Positions 1-8,056 of a stretch of DNA of 64,000 bases are shown piece after piece. Both the position numbers and the translations under genes were made by a program. How positions within the stretch are numbered: position 1 is the first letter of the stretch; every line of letters starts with the position of its first letter. The notes under the pieces are model-generated. The model had not been told where the DNA came from and ran no database searches. It was given only the letters and a program-made list of their open reading frames with translations. This stretch comes from Cohnella lupini (GTDB taxonomy: Bacteria > Bacillota > Bacilli > Paenibacillales > Paenibacillaceae), in contig NZ_QRDY01000011.1 of NCBI RefSeq assembly GCF_003386205.1, positions 83,344-147,343 on the forward strand. The letters are read 5' to 3'.

Positions 1-3
1 CCA

Positions 4-111
4 ACGGTCTTAGCAAGGCTCCGCTGCCGGATTACCCGCTTCGGTCGCCGTGCGGAACGATGATCCGCAGCCGCAAGTCGCCGTGGCGTTCGGATTGTTG
101 ATCGTGAAGCC
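4..111. repeat. attL: 108-bp direct repeat, orphan 3' end of the hesB-like gene
   Basis: Bases 4-111 are identical to 16640-16747; identity stops at 112 (t versus c) and at 3 (a versus c). On the minus strand it encodes the last 33 residues and stop of the HesB-like protein, but no gene body is attached, so this is the displaced chromosomal 3' end left after integration. The crossover could lie anywhere in the repeat. Confidence 0.9.
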
Positions 112-715
112 TCCGGTAAGCTAGCGGTCGGCTAAAACCCCGTTAAATCAACGTTTGCGGACGTTTATCGTGATTGCGGATTGTATACGTGGATTGCGGT
201 GTGTGGGCCTCTATGACGGATAACCGCGCTAACCCAATTATACCCAAGCGGGCAAGTTTACGCAATGAATTCGCGGTTGTTATAAGCTACGAATAATTAA
301 CGGAGTACCCCCGCATAAAAATGTGATAATTACTTTCAGCGAAGAGGTAACGCCGGGCCTGCGTACCCCCGTCTTGGGGGTCTGAGCCCGTATGCATCCG
401 TTATACATACGCACAATTGTTAATCATCAATCCGCAATCCACCGGTGGTCCCCACAAATCCCGTAACCGCGCGGTTTTCCGCCACTCTTCGCGATCGCTC
501 CGTTTATGCATTGCGTTTCCGACCGTCCGTATACGTATCGACCGCATAACTATACGCCGAACCCCCGAGATTTCACCGCCTCCCCCGCCGGAGACACGCT
601 GCAACTGTGTTCGGAATTGTATCCCGGAATCAAACGGTCGTTCCCCCGGTCAAGCCGCGCGGTCAATGCGTTAATGGTCCGCTTGATCGATCCGGTTAGT
701 GGTCGTACATAAACG
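112..715. other. Gene-less left end of the element; possible packaging or arm-site region
   Basis: I see no convincing gene in about 600 bases between attL and the terS terminator; the open frames here have no ribosome binding site or family resemblance. It holds a 14-bp motif at 171-184 that recurs inverted near attR, a related copy at 428-440, and a hairpin at 365-381 (ACCCCC, 5-base loop, GGGGGT). Lying next to the terminase genes it could contain a packaging site, but that is inference from position only. Confidence 0.5.
171..184 (+). repeat. Putative integrase arm-type site, left arm
   Basis: TGATTGCGGATTGT occurs here and as its exact reverse complement at 16554-16567, each 60-75 bases inside the att repeat. 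A third, imperfect copy lies at 428-440 in reverse orientation. Inverted copies in both arms are what an integrase or excisionase arm-binding site would look like. Function is inferred. Confidence 0.5.
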
Positions 716-765
716 AAAAAAGGGGACGCAATCAGACGTAGTCTTTCACGTCATCATGCGTCCCC
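716..765 (-). terminator. Rho-independent terminator after terS
   Basis: On the minus strand GGGGACGCA at 757-765 pairs perfectly with TGCGTCCCC at 722-730 and is followed by six T residues (716-721). An inner stem (GACGT/ACGTC) lies in the loop. It closes the leftward terL-terS unit. Confidence 0.85.
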
Positions 766-771
766 AATTCG

Positions 772-1221
772 TTACCCTTCCGCGAGTATAGCGTCGACTT
801 CCGCTATTCCCTTTTCAATGTCCTCGTCGGATTCATATGCGCCGCCGTCCGTTACCGTTTCGACGACTTGACGGTCGGTCAGTAGGCCGTGGCGCTTATA
901 GAACATCTCCAGCGCCTTGACGGATGCGATGCCGTTCGTCTTGTCCCCTTTGATCAACGACATAAGCTGCGCGTTAGCTACCGTCCGCATCGCGTTAAGG
1001 TCGCGGTCGGTGAGTAGGTTAACGTACGCGATGAAGTCGTCGTCCTGGCGCCAGGTGTATAACGTCCCGCGTGTGACTCCGACTACCTCCGCGAGTTCCG
1101 CCTGCGTCTTCTTCTTACCGTCTTCCGTTAGTTCGCCCCATTCGTTCGCGACGAGGAGTGCGGCCGCCTTCCGTTGCTGAACCGTTAGCTTCGATTCTAA
1201 GCGTTCCTTGATTCTCGACAT
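772..1221 (-). CDS. terS: Terminase small subunit (phBC6A51-type HTH)
   Basis: A 149-aa protein with an N-terminal helix-turn-helix: residues about 12-60 include QRKAAALLVANEWGELTED and the HTH segment LAEVVGVTRGTLYTWRQDDDF, typical of the phBC6A51 family of terminase small subunits that recognise packaging sites. The C-terminal half is helical and acidic at the very end. The gene follows terL by 17 bases on the same strand and is followed by a strong terminator, making it the last gene before attL. Its position downstream of terL is the reverse of the usual terS-terL order. In satellites a private TerS redirects packaging, but here TerL is also encoded. Family assignment is from pattern recognition. 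Confidence 0.8.
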   Translation of the reverse strand: MSRIKERLESKLTVQQRKAAALLVANEWGELTEDGKKKTQAELAEVVGVTRGTLYTWRQDDDFIAYVNLLTDRDLNAMRTVANAQLMSLIKGDKTNGIASVKALEMFYKRHGLLTDRQVVETVTDGGAYESDEDIEKGIAEVDAILAEG

Positions 1222-1238
1222 ATATGATTCCTCCTATT

Positions 1239-2987
1239 TTATAACCATAACGGCTTATCGCGGAGAGTCCTCTTCGGCTTCGACACGTTCTCGACCGCCA
1301 TTTGGAGCGCATCTGCCGCGTCAATTAACACGCCGTCCGGGTATTCTTCGAGTTGGCCGATGAGTGTCGTATGGCTCCGGCTGAAGATTAGCGTCTTGTT
1401 GTGGACCAACGGCTCAAGCGATTCGATACGCTGGCTCTTCGACGTCTTATGCGATTTAACCGGATGTAACCGCGTCTTATACATGCGTTCGATGCGGAGC
1501 CTTTCCGCGAGCTGCCGATAGAACTCGTGATATGCGTTAATCGATTCAATAGAGAACGCGTTATGTCTGAATGTGCGAATCTTATCGATGACGATGTTCA
1601 TAAAGACATGCGGCGCCTCTTTCGAAGAATACTCGTCCAACACGAAAATGCGGCCGGTCCGCTCGTGTCGACCTACGGTAACGACGGAGTTCAAGCATGA
1701 GCGCGAGTTATGGCCCATCGCAAGATCCCACGCGCCACTAACCGTTAAGCTATCGACGGGAATCCGTTCCCCTTCGTAGACGATAACCTTACGGCCGTGT
1801 TCGTTCTCGTAATGGTAGTAACCGAACCTATCCGGGAAGAACAAGCGGTCTTCTTCCGAGTACGCCACGTTTCGATATTCCGAGTTGAAGGCGCGGGCGC
1901 CCATATTTACGCGTTCATGCATTAGCTCGCGGTAGCTCCAACGCCACGGCCACGCCACCTCCGAACCGCACTCCAATTCGGCTTTATTCTCCTCGTAGAA
2001 GGCGTCCGCTTCGGTCATGTCGTCACCCTTCGCGTAAACCTCGCAGTAGCGGTCCCATAAGCCGGCGTTATCCGGATCCGACGTGATGGCGCCGTATAGC
2101 GAACGCTGAAAGTCTTTCCGGTCAAGTACGTGCTTTAATAGACCGTCCGGCGTTACAAGCGTGCCTACAACGATAAACGCGGTATTAACTTGTCCGATCG
2201 GCATGACAACGGAGTTAAACCAGTGGATTAACTTCTCCCGCGCTTCCCGAGTCCCCTCGTTGTTCAACGAAGACGGATCGTCAATGATACATAAGTCAAC
2301 GCGGTTGGCGCCGTTACGTTTTCCCCGTAACTGTTTTCCGGACGATGACGCCTCGACGAGTGTTCCCGTCGTAGTTAGGAACGCCTCTTCGTTGTCCTTC
2401 TCGTTCTTTGTGCTGACCGGATGAAGCAGCGGACCGAAGTCGTTCCGGAGCATCTCGTTAAACTTTAATTGGCCGTTAACCCATCCCGTCAGCTTTTTCG
2501 AAATGGCGTCCGTCTCCGAAATTACGAGGATGTATTTCCGCTTACGGAACGCGATTTGATGGAGCGGAAGGATATTCGAAAACGTACCGGATTTGTTGTG
2601 GCCGCGCGGACTTGCGATCGCTATGCGTGCGTCTTGCGTCACATTTACGTTATCGCATAGGTCGAAAAACTCGCGATGAAGCTGCGCCATGTCATCTATA
2701 CCGTCATGTAGCTTGCCGGGCGCGTGGCGGATGATATTCGCATCATTGTCCGCGTTATGGCTATCGGAAAGATATATATACGCGAAGTAGGCTACGTCGT
2801 TCTCCGCACGGTTTATCCGCTGAAGGCGCGTAACCTCATCCCGATGGCTAAATAGCGTCCGTACGTGTTCCGCCGTTGCCTTACCGGTATCGTATAGTGC
2901 GCGCAACCTCGTCATATGCTGCGTTAACCGGTCGATCCGGGCCTCGCGCTCGGGCCGGCTTAACCACTTGTTGTCTGACCACGCCAA
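1239..2987 (-). CDS. terL: Phage terminase large subunit (ATPase/nuclease)
   Basis: A 582-aa protein with the DNA-packaging motor layout. The N-terminal ATPase has a Walker A-like loop at about 125-134 (SPRGHNKSGT) and Walker B at about 230-237 (VDLCIIDDPS). The C-terminal RNase H-like nuclease starts around 415 with GAWDLAMG (candidate metal ligand Asp421) and ends with IDAADAL near 556-562. Full family length, no frameshift. It starts at an ATG with an upstream GGGG-rich Shine-Dalgarno and lies just downstream of a terminator, so terL-terS probably has its own promoter. No portal gene, normally the TerL neighbour, is present. TerL would act with a capsid portal, so it needs parts encoded elsewhere. 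Confidence 0.9.
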   Translation of the reverse strand: MAWSDNKWLSRPEREARIDRLTQHMTRLRALYDTGKATAEHVRTLFSHRDEVTRLQRINRAENDVAYFAYIYLSDSHNADNDANIIRHAPGKLHDGIDDMAQLHREFFDLCDNVNVTQDARIAIASPRGHNKSGTFSNILPLHQIAFRKRKYILVISETDAISKKLTGWVNGQLKFNEMLRNDFGPLLHPVSTKNEKDNEEAFLTTTGTLVEASSSGKQLRGKRNGANRVDLCIIDDPSSLNNEGTREAREKLIHWFNSVVMPIGQVNTAFIVVGTLVTPDGLLKHVLDRKDFQRSLYGAITSDPDNAGLWDRYCEVYAKGDDMTEADAFYEENKAELECGSEVAWPWRWSYRELMHERVNMGARAFNSEYRNVAYSEEDRLFFPDRFGYYHYENEHGRKVIVYEGERIPVDSLTVSGAWDLAMGHNSRSCLNSVVTVGRHERTGRIFVLDEYSSKEAPHVFMNIVIDKIRTFRHNAFSIESINAYHEFYRQLAERLRIERMYKTRLHPVKSHKTSKSQRIESLEPLVHNKTLIFSRSHTTLIGQLEEYPDGVLIDAADALQMAVENVSKPKRTLRDKPLWL

Positions 2988-3010
2988 ATCGTAACCCCCT
3001 TTTTAAAAAT

Positions 3011-3035
3011 AAAAAGAGCCCGCCGAAGCAGGCCC
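3011..3035 (-). terminator. Rho-independent terminator upstream of terL
   Basis: Minus-strand hairpin of 8 pairs (3016-3023 with 3028-3035, two G-T wobbles) closed by a TTCG tetraloop and followed by T5-A-T5. It lies between the DUF2577-like gene and terL, so the tail-type genes and the terminase genes are separate transcription units. Confidence 0.85.
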
Positions 3036-3048
3036 CGCACTTACTTAT

Positions 3049-3330
3049 TTAGAATCTATCGATAATTGCGAACATTTGATCACCGCTAAACGCCGCGACG
3101 AGCACTCGGTCACCAATTGCTAGCGGCCTTTCGTGCTCCGTCAGCCTTTCGCAGATAAAGAAATCATCTTTGTCCAAGTCAATGGGCATATTATTTACCC
3201 TAATTCGTATATCCGGGTATCCTGCCGTTACACGTGCGAATTCTAAATCAACATCCTTGTTGTAGCCGACCTTCTTAATTGCTTGATAAAGTTTGGAGAC
3301 TCCCGAACTATGTCGATCAAACACAAACAT
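3049..3330 (-). CDS. DUF2577-like (XkdR-type) phage tail protein
   Basis: A 93-aa protein. The C-terminal half (PLAIGDRVLVAAFSGDQMF then AIIDRF) has the small beta-barrel ending typical of DUF2577/XkdR proteins encoded downstream of tape measures in PBSX-like contractile tails. The start ATG at 3330 is preceded by AAGGGAGGGG; a longer frame upstream lacks such a signal. It begins 4 bases after the tape-measure stop. XkdP and XkdQ homologues, which usually lie between tape measure and this family, are absent. Assignment is by motif and position; any small OB-like protein could look similar. Confidence 0.55.
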   Translation of the reverse strand: MFVFDRHSSGVSKLYQAIKKVGYNKDVDLEFARVTAGYPDIRIRVNNMPIDLDKDDFFICERLTEHERPLAIGDRVLVAAFSGDQMFAIIDRF

Positions 3331-3334
3331 TCGT

Positions 3335-5278
3335 TTAACCCCTCCCTTGTGTGATAGCGTACGCCAACTTCGCAGCAAGCGCGTCTATATCCGATTCATT
3401 ACGGATATGGAATGTGTTTCCGGTGATGTTGACCGTTGGCGCACCGCCGTTACCGACTTTTCCGCCACCTTCGCGCACAGCAGACGCCTCCGTCCGAGTT
3501 AAAACCATCTCTCCTCTGTGTAAGCTTGCGGGATATTGGTCATAAGGGACGTTGTCGAGTCCGGCCGCGTGGGGAAATGGATTAAAACTACTGATTGGCA
3601 CTCCCGTTTGATCGCCCCATATAAAGTCAGTTGCGGGCTTAATGAACTTTGCAAAAGGGTCCATGACATTTTCAGTCATCCAGTTTCCCGTCGGCTTAAC
3701 GAGAGTATCAACCGCTTTGTTTGTATAGTGCTGCGCTGTTCCTGCCCCGGCTCCAATTACAACCCCCGGTAATCCTGCAAAAGCGCCACCCGTAGCTCCC
3801 CCAATTATCGCGGCGAGTTTAGGGTCTTTCTTTATTAACTCCCAAAACCCTGTTGCTACTCCTTCGGCGACTGCTGCTCCGAGTTTAGTCGCTGCCTCTA
3901 ATAAAGGAGCAGAGGCACTAAGCGCGGTCGCCATTGTATTGACTAAGTTCTCAGATAGCGCGTTTACCTTATCTCGCCCGCCGGCATTCATCCATTCGTT
4001 AAAGGACTTCATAATATCCTCGTACACGAACGTAATTTTTCCCTGAAGCGACGTGATCCGCTGAAATTCCGGATTGTTGGTAAAATGCGTGAGAAGATAA
4101 TTCTTAACTTTATCCGTCATCCGTTGCATAGCCGCTGTTATAGCCGGTGTGTTCGCGTCAACGTAGCCGGCCAACCTACCGAACGCGTCTTGAATCAGCG
4201 GCATTGTCGGAAGCAGCGCGGATATCTGCAACGTTTCGAGCGCGCCCTTAAACTGTTCGACCGCGCCGGCCGCCGTGTTCATCTTTTCCTTTGCGACGTC
4301 GAGCGCGCTGACCTTCTTCATAGCCGTTTGGAATTTTTTAACGCCGTCCGCACCCTCGTTATATAGGATGTTTCCGGCCCTGACCGCATCCGTTCCGAAC
4401 ATCGTCTCTAACGCGAGAGCACGTTGTTGATTCGTAAGCCTACCGAGCGATTTACGCAAGGAACCGGATATAGACTGCAACGACTTGATGTTTCCGCGTG
4501 AATCGTAGAAGGCGTTTGCGCCGTCTTCGGTTACGAGTCCTAGCGCCTCGAACAACGCAATTTGATCCTTCGTTGTTGGTTGGAGGTTTTGGAGCATCGT
4601 TTTTAGCGACGTACCCGCATCCGAGCTCTTTATCCCGTTGTTGGCAAATAATCCGAGCGCGATATTCGTATCCTCGAACGTCAATCCTACTCCGGATGCT
4701 ACGGAAGCCACCGCCGCAAGCGATTGGCGCAGCTCGTCGACACCGGTCGCGGACGCATTAGCGGTTCCAGCGAGTATGTTCGAAGCTTCTGCCGCGGTCA
4801 GCCCATCCCTCTTAAACGAATTGAGTGCCGTAGACATAATCTCGGCCGCATTGGCTAACTCAAGACCACCGGCAGTTGCAAGATTAAGCGCGGCTTCCAA
4901 ACCTCCCGCTTGAACGGCTGCCGGGGTTAAGCCCGCTTTAAGAAGCTCCTCGATTCCGGATGCCGCATCCAGCGCTCCGAATTGTGTTTTTGCGCCCATC
5001 TCTAGCGCGAGCGCGGACATTTGCTTGTAACCCTCAGTACCTTTTTTTAGCGACTTATCAAGAGAGCTTACGGACGCCATCTGCGCCTCGAAGTTCATCG
5101 CTTTCTTTACGGAGGAAGCGGCGACGGCGGTCGCGGCGATAGCTGCGCTTAGTCCGCCAACTACGATCGACGTTTTCAATACGCCCGTACTAAATCGCGT
5201 TAAGCTATTTGATGCATTACGTAGTTGGCCGGACATGCCGTCTATTAAACGTAGGCGGGCCGTTAAGTCGAAGCTCAT
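3335..5278 (-). CDS. Phage tail tape-measure protein (TP901-type)
   Basis: A 647-aa protein, short for a tape measure. The N-terminus (MSFDLTARLRLIDGMSGQL) and the region to about residue 330 carry the TP901/PhageMin_Tail core (AASSVKKAMNFEAQMASVSS, then repeated Ala/Gly-rich helices with SSDAGTSLKTMLQNL). A glycine/alanine hydrophobic stretch at about 495-525 may insert in the membrane. The C-terminus has the common tail-assembly ending AGLDNVPYDQYPASLHRGE. Tape measures set tail length and help DNA ejection. It overlaps none of its neighbours and is immediately downstream of an unknown 135-aa gene. No sheath, tube or baseplate genes other than the DUF2577-like one are visible. Confidence 0.9.
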   Translation of the reverse strand: MSFDLTARLRLIDGMSGQLRNASNSLTRFSTGVLKTSIVVGGLSAAIAATAVAASSVKKAMNFEAQMASVSSLDKSLKKGTEGYKQMSALALEMGAKTQFGALDAASGIEELLKAGLTPAAVQAGGLEAALNLATAGGLELANAAEIMSTALNSFKRDGLTAAEASNILAGTANASATGVDELRQSLAAVASVASGVGLTFEDTNIALGLFANNGIKSSDAGTSLKTMLQNLQPTTKDQIALFEALGLVTEDGANAFYDSRGNIKSLQSISGSLRKSLGRLTNQQRALALETMFGTDAVRAGNILYNEGADGVKKFQTAMKKVSALDVAKEKMNTAAGAVEQFKGALETLQISALLPTMPLIQDAFGRLAGYVDANTPAITAAMQRMTDKVKNYLLTHFTNNPEFQRITSLQGKITFVYEDIMKSFNEWMNAGGRDKVNALSENLVNTMATALSASAPLLEAATKLGAAVAEGVATGFWELIKKDPKLAAIIGGATGGAFAGLPGVVIGAGAGTAQHYTNKAVDTLVKPTGNWMTENVMDPFAKFIKPATDFIWGDQTGVPISSFNPFPHAAGLDNVPYDQYPASLHRGEMVLTRTEASAVREGGGKVGNGGAPTVNITGNTFHIRNESDIDALAAKLAYAITQGRG

Positions 5279-5686
5279 TTACCCGACCACCTTTTCGGTA
5301 CGGGACCGGTATACTCGCGAAAAATACGCGTCAGCCCCGCGACTCGCCGCGTCAATGTGGCCGTCAGCCCTACGTAATAGCGCCGGATTATCCGTCTCCA
5401 CCGCTTGTACCATTAGCGGAATCGCGCGTCCATAGTGTTGAAGCGCCGACGCTAATCCTGCGTGTGCGACTCGTTCCCGGAACTTCGGAAATCTAATCGC
5501 GTTCAATTCCGCATGGGCTTCGCTGAGCCGCGTTGATGCAATGCGCATGTCGAGTTTGAACTGTACGATTCCGATTTCGTTTCGTTCGAACGCCTCGAGC
5601 CGCGACTTCAAATAACTACCGGCAAATGGCGCCACGTTTCCGCATATTTCCGATACCCTCGCGTATAAACGATCAGCTATGTTCAT
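5279..5686 (-). CDS. Unknown element protein upstream of tape measure
   Basis: A 135-aa, mostly helical, arginine-rich protein that I do not recognise. The start ATG at 5686 has GGAGGAA eight bases upstream; the longer open frame crosses a terminator and is not credible. Its stop abuts the tape-measure ATG. By position it could be a tail-assembly chaperone-like protein, the usual neighbour of a tape measure, but it shows no sequence sign of this and no slippery frameshift pair is evident. Confidence 0.75.
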   Translation of the reverse strand: MNIADRLYARVSEICGNVAPFAGSYLKSRLEAFERNEIGIVQFKLDMRIASTRLSEAHAELNAIRFPKFRERVAHAGLASALQHYGRAIPLMVQAVETDNPALLRRADGHIDAASRGADAYFSRVYRSRTEKVVG

Positions 5687-5702
5687 CGTTTTCCTCCATA
5701 TT

Positions 5703-5726
5703 AAAAAGCGCCCCATATCGGAGCGC
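5703..5726 (-). terminator. Rho-independent terminator
   Basis: Minus-strand stem GCGCTCC/GGGGCGC (5720-5726 with 5708-5714, one T-G pair), 5-base loop, then five T residues. It ends the long operon running from about 8455 to 5745. Confidence 0.8.
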
Positions 5727-5744
5727 CTCTTCGTGTATTTTCGT

Positions 5745-6008
5745 TTAGTTAAGCAGCGCCAACACTCGCGCTTTGTGCCGAACATACCCGGCTGCATCTT
5801 CTGACCGCCCACTCGCGTATGCCTTCTGATAAAGCCGGGATAGCACGTCCATATTCGTCCGGTGAGCGGAAACGTCTACCCGGACCAGTTCCCCGTCCGA
5901 TCCTACGTACTCCCAATATGGCGCGTTCATATCGATACTGGCTGCGCGCGCTACAACTACCTCGTCACCGTCGATTACCGTTGTTTTTCCGTTATTTGAA
6001 ACCCTCAT
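5745..6008 (-). CDS. Unknown small element protein with shared helical motif
   Basis: An 87-aa protein with an N-terminal beta-rich half (VSNNGKTTVIDGDEVVVARA) and a C-terminal helical hairpin, LSRLYQKAYASGRSEDAAGY then VRHKARVLALLN. That hairpin has the same layout (A-x2-SG-x2-E-x4-Y-x3-K) as two segments in the protein encoded just upstream at 6005-6319. Overlaps that gene by 4 bases (ATGA-type coupling). Followed by a terminator. Function unknown. Confidence 0.75.
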   Translation of the reverse strand: MRVSNNGKTTVIDGDEVVVARAASIDMNAPYWEYVGSDGELVRVDVSAHRTNMDVLSRLYQKAYASGRSEDAAGYVRHKARVLALLN

Positions 6009-6319
6009 TGATTAGCGCTCCCTTCTTGTTCCGCAAATTGGTCTTTAATCCTTACATAAGCTACACGGTCCTCGATACGTCCCGTCTTCTTCGCCTTTTG
6101 CCCGGCCGCGGCAACGTCATCCGCCGTTATTGTCCGCTCATCATCCGGGACGTCCGGGAGTAGCGCACGCACAGCCGCGTAAAGAGCCCGGTGTTCCAGA
6201 TTACCGGAGGCACGGGCGGCGGCGGCCATACGTTCAACGTCCTCGCGTGTAGTTGGCGCACCTTCGGTCACCTTCTGCGTCATATCGCGAACAATCGTTG
6301 ATATCTGAGCCTGGTTCAT
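6005..6319 (-). CDS. Unknown small element protein with duplicated helical motif
   Basis: A 104-aa acidic helical protein with two similar units: VERMAAAARASGNLEHRALY at about 28-47 and VAAAGQKAKKTGRIEDRVAY at about 68-87, each followed by a basic residue three to five positions on. The same unit appears once in the next gene. This looks like an internal and inter-gene duplication of a TPR-like hairpin. Start and stop overlap the neighbours by 1 and 4 bases, so it is translated as part of the operon. No known family recognised. Confidence 0.75.
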   Translation of the reverse strand: MNQAQISTIVRDMTQKVTEGAPTTREDVERMAAAARASGNLEHRALYAAVRALLPDVPDDERTITADDVAAAGQKAKKTGRIEDRVAYVRIKDQFAEQEGSANQ

Positions 6320-6957
6320 TAGCGCTTACCTCCCGTCGGCGTGACCGTCGAACGCTCTACACCTTCAGGCAATTTGTGGTAGTGCTCGATATACGATAGG
6401 TCGTCGTCTGTTATCTGCGGCAGGTCCGCGGGAGTTGCGATCTTATGAACCGCCAAACCATCGCCAGGACGAATATCAATGCGTTCTAAATCACACATCT
6501 CCACCCATACTGGTGAATACATCCTGTCGAATTCATAATAATCGAGAACTGCATTTAAGTAGGCGTTCCGGGCACCTGACATTCGCTCAATAATCGGGTC
6601 TAATTCAATATCACGTATTTTGTTGCGGTGCTTTCCGTTCCACTCAATGACTAGATTACGTACGGTAATTCGACCTTCGGCGGCGGAATCGCGTGCGTAA
6701 TCGTTGGCTTTTCGTGACTCAGTCTCGGCGGCGGTTAATTGGCGCTCTGCCTCTTCAATCTTTACGCGCACTCCTGCCTTTTCTTTGCTGAGGTCCGCCC
6801 CGGTCGAAAATTCCTGACGAAGCAGTTCCTCCTGCTCGGATTTCAAGTCGGCTAATCGCGTTCCAGCATCTATGACCGCCTGTTGATACCGGGCTTTAAT
6901 CTCCGCAAACCTGGCGTCTTGCTTTTCGTACGCCTCTTTCAGTTCGAATTTAATCAC
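6319..6957 (-). CDS. Unknown coiled-coil element protein
   Basis: A 212-aa protein beginning at a GTG that overlaps the preceding stop by 8 bases. Residues about 5-100 are a long charged coiled coil (heptads of A/L with E/K/R). The C-terminal half contains two possible beta-rich segments (PGDGLAVHKIATPADLPQI) and many aromatic residues. By size it could be a scaffold-like or structural-accessory protein, but no recognised motif supports this. Part of the 8455-5745 operon. Confidence 0.75.
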   Translation of the reverse strand: MIKFELKEAYEKQDARFAEIKARYQQAVIDAGTRLADLKSEQEELLRQEFSTGADLSKEKAGVRVKIEEAERQLTAAETESRKANDYARDSAAEGRITVRNLVIEWNGKHRNKIRDIELDPIIERMSGARNAYLNAVLDYYEFDRMYSPVWVEMCDLERIDIRPGDGLAVHKIATPADLPQITDDDLSYIEHYHKLPEGVERSTVTPTGGKR

Positions 6958-7399
6958 GTGCGAAACACTCCTTCATAAATTGGATTAAACGCCGCCACTT
7001 GGACGGTCGCTCCGTAATCGCTTCGTTTTGTGGTGCCGGATCCGCCGCAGGCTTGTCCGCTTCTGGCGCGAAGAATAACTCGCGGATTGCCGGGAATATT
7101 GGAGAATCCGCCGCCAAGTTAGCGTACACATCCCGCAATGCCGCCTTCGATTCGTAATGCACGTTGATACCCGCGGCCGGAAGAAACGTCTTGTATACGT
7201 CGTCGTTATCCGTATATAAATCCGCCGTCTGTACTTCGTGAACACGCATTAGCTCCGCGATGGATTGGCGTACGGCGAAGTTGCTTACTGCGGGCTTCAG
7301 TATTACGTCCGCATGTTGCCCGGCTTGATCGTAGTAGTTAGCGACCATGAACGGAACAGCGTCGATCTCCGCGATGACTAATCGTATGACCGGGCGCAT
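6950..7399 (-). CDS. Unknown element protein
   Basis: A 149-aa protein with an N-terminal alpha/beta part (RPVIRLVIAEIDAVPFMVAN) and a proline/alanine-rich linker near 113-127, then a basic aromatic tail (SKWRRLIQFMKECFARD). Not recognised. The start overlaps the cold-shock gene's stop by 1 base, and its stop overlaps the next start by 8 bases, indicating translational coupling. Confidence 0.7.
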   Translation of the reverse strand: MRPVIRLVIAEIDAVPFMVANYYDQAGQHADVILKPAVSNFAVRQSIAELMRVHEVQTADLYTDNDDVYKTFLPAAGINVHYESKAALRDVYANLAADSPIFPAIRELFFAPEADKPAADPAPQNEAITERPSKWRRLIQFMKECFARD

Positions 7400-7617
7400 T
7401 ATTGCTCACCCTCGTAAATGACCACTACGTTCACCGCCTTGGTCCGGGAATCCCCTTCCGACTCAACGTCGAACGCAACGCGCTGCCCTTGCTCCAAGTT
7501 CCGGTATCCTTCGCCGGCGATTCCGCTCCAATGAACGAAAGAATCTCCCCCGTTATCCCGTTCAATAAACCCGTATCCTTTTTCTGCGTTGAACCATTTC
7601 ACTTTTCCGTATTCCAT
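7399..7617 (-). CDS. Cold-shock domain protein (CspA family)
   Basis: A 72-aa single cold-shock domain with both RNA-binding motifs: RNP1-like KGYGFI at about 13-18 and RNP2-like DSFVHWSGI at about 25-33, where FVHFSAI is usual. Such proteins bind single-stranded RNA or DNA. Its GAGGAGGAA ribosome binding site lies inside the last codons of the upstream gene, so the two are coupled. Host Csp genes are normally monocistronic with long leaders; here it is embedded in a phage operon without one. It may modulate RNA or single-stranded DNA during element replication or tune host expression, which is inference. Confidence 0.9.
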   Translation of the reverse strand: MEYGKVKWFNAEKGYGFIERDNGGDSFVHWSGIAGEGYRNLEQGQRVAFDVESEGDSRTKAVNVVVIYEGEQ

Positions 7618-7620
7618 TTT

Positions 7621-8007
7621 TTATTCCTCCTCGAATTTTTCAATGATTGTTGTTTTCCGGATAGCTGCGTCACGTGCATATCTCTGGCTGTCCTTTTTCC
7701 GCGGTGGATTGTATGAAAATTGCATCCTTGCTCTAACGCTTACAACTGATTTCTCAAACCGCGCCCGGCTCGCCGGATGCTTAAACGGTTTCTCGCTTCC
7801 GATGACTAGCACGTCGCACGTATTATCCCGCGAGATTATAGCGGCAGTAGCCATCGCATCCCGCACGGCATCGTTAACGCCTAGCGGTTCGTCCAAAAAT
7901 ACCGAAGCAATCGCGTATGTCTTACGCATGTCGCGGTGAAGCGAGATTCCATACGCGTCAATGTGGCGATCGCTATTTCGGTGAAACGTGACGGTTGCCG
8001 TTATCAA
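7621..8007 (-). CDS. Unknown element protein
   Basis: A 128-aa protein starting at TTG (8007) with GGAGGTGA seven bases upstream. It has an alternating beta/alpha pattern (MITATVTFHRNSDRHIDAYG; CDVLVIGSEKPFKHPASRA) and a charged C-terminus ending in EEE, whose codons double as the ribosome binding site of the cold-shock gene. The RNase H-like look of the N-terminus is only suggestive. Not recognised. Confidence 0.7.
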   Translation of the reverse strand: MITATVTFHRNSDRHIDAYGISLHRDMRKTYAIASVFLDEPLGVNDAVRDAMATAAIISRDNTCDVLVIGSEKPFKHPASRARFEKSVVSVRARMQFSYNPPRKKDSQRYARDAAIRKTTIIEKFEEE

Positions 8008-8056
8008 CCCGCCTCACCTCCGCTTTGTTATCACTTCGATGCCGGCATTAGCGCAT

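Noticed and set aside
1-3. Chromosomal flank left of the element
   Set aside because: Only three bases are visible, so no statement about the left neighbour gene can be made.
417-712. Overlapping plus-strand open frames at the element's left end
   Set aside because: No ribosome binding site, no family resemblance and low-complexity composition; they lie in a region with arm-type repeats.
4498-5142. Plus-strand open frames inside the tape-measure gene
   Set aside because: They are shadows of a strong 647-aa coding sequence on the other strand.
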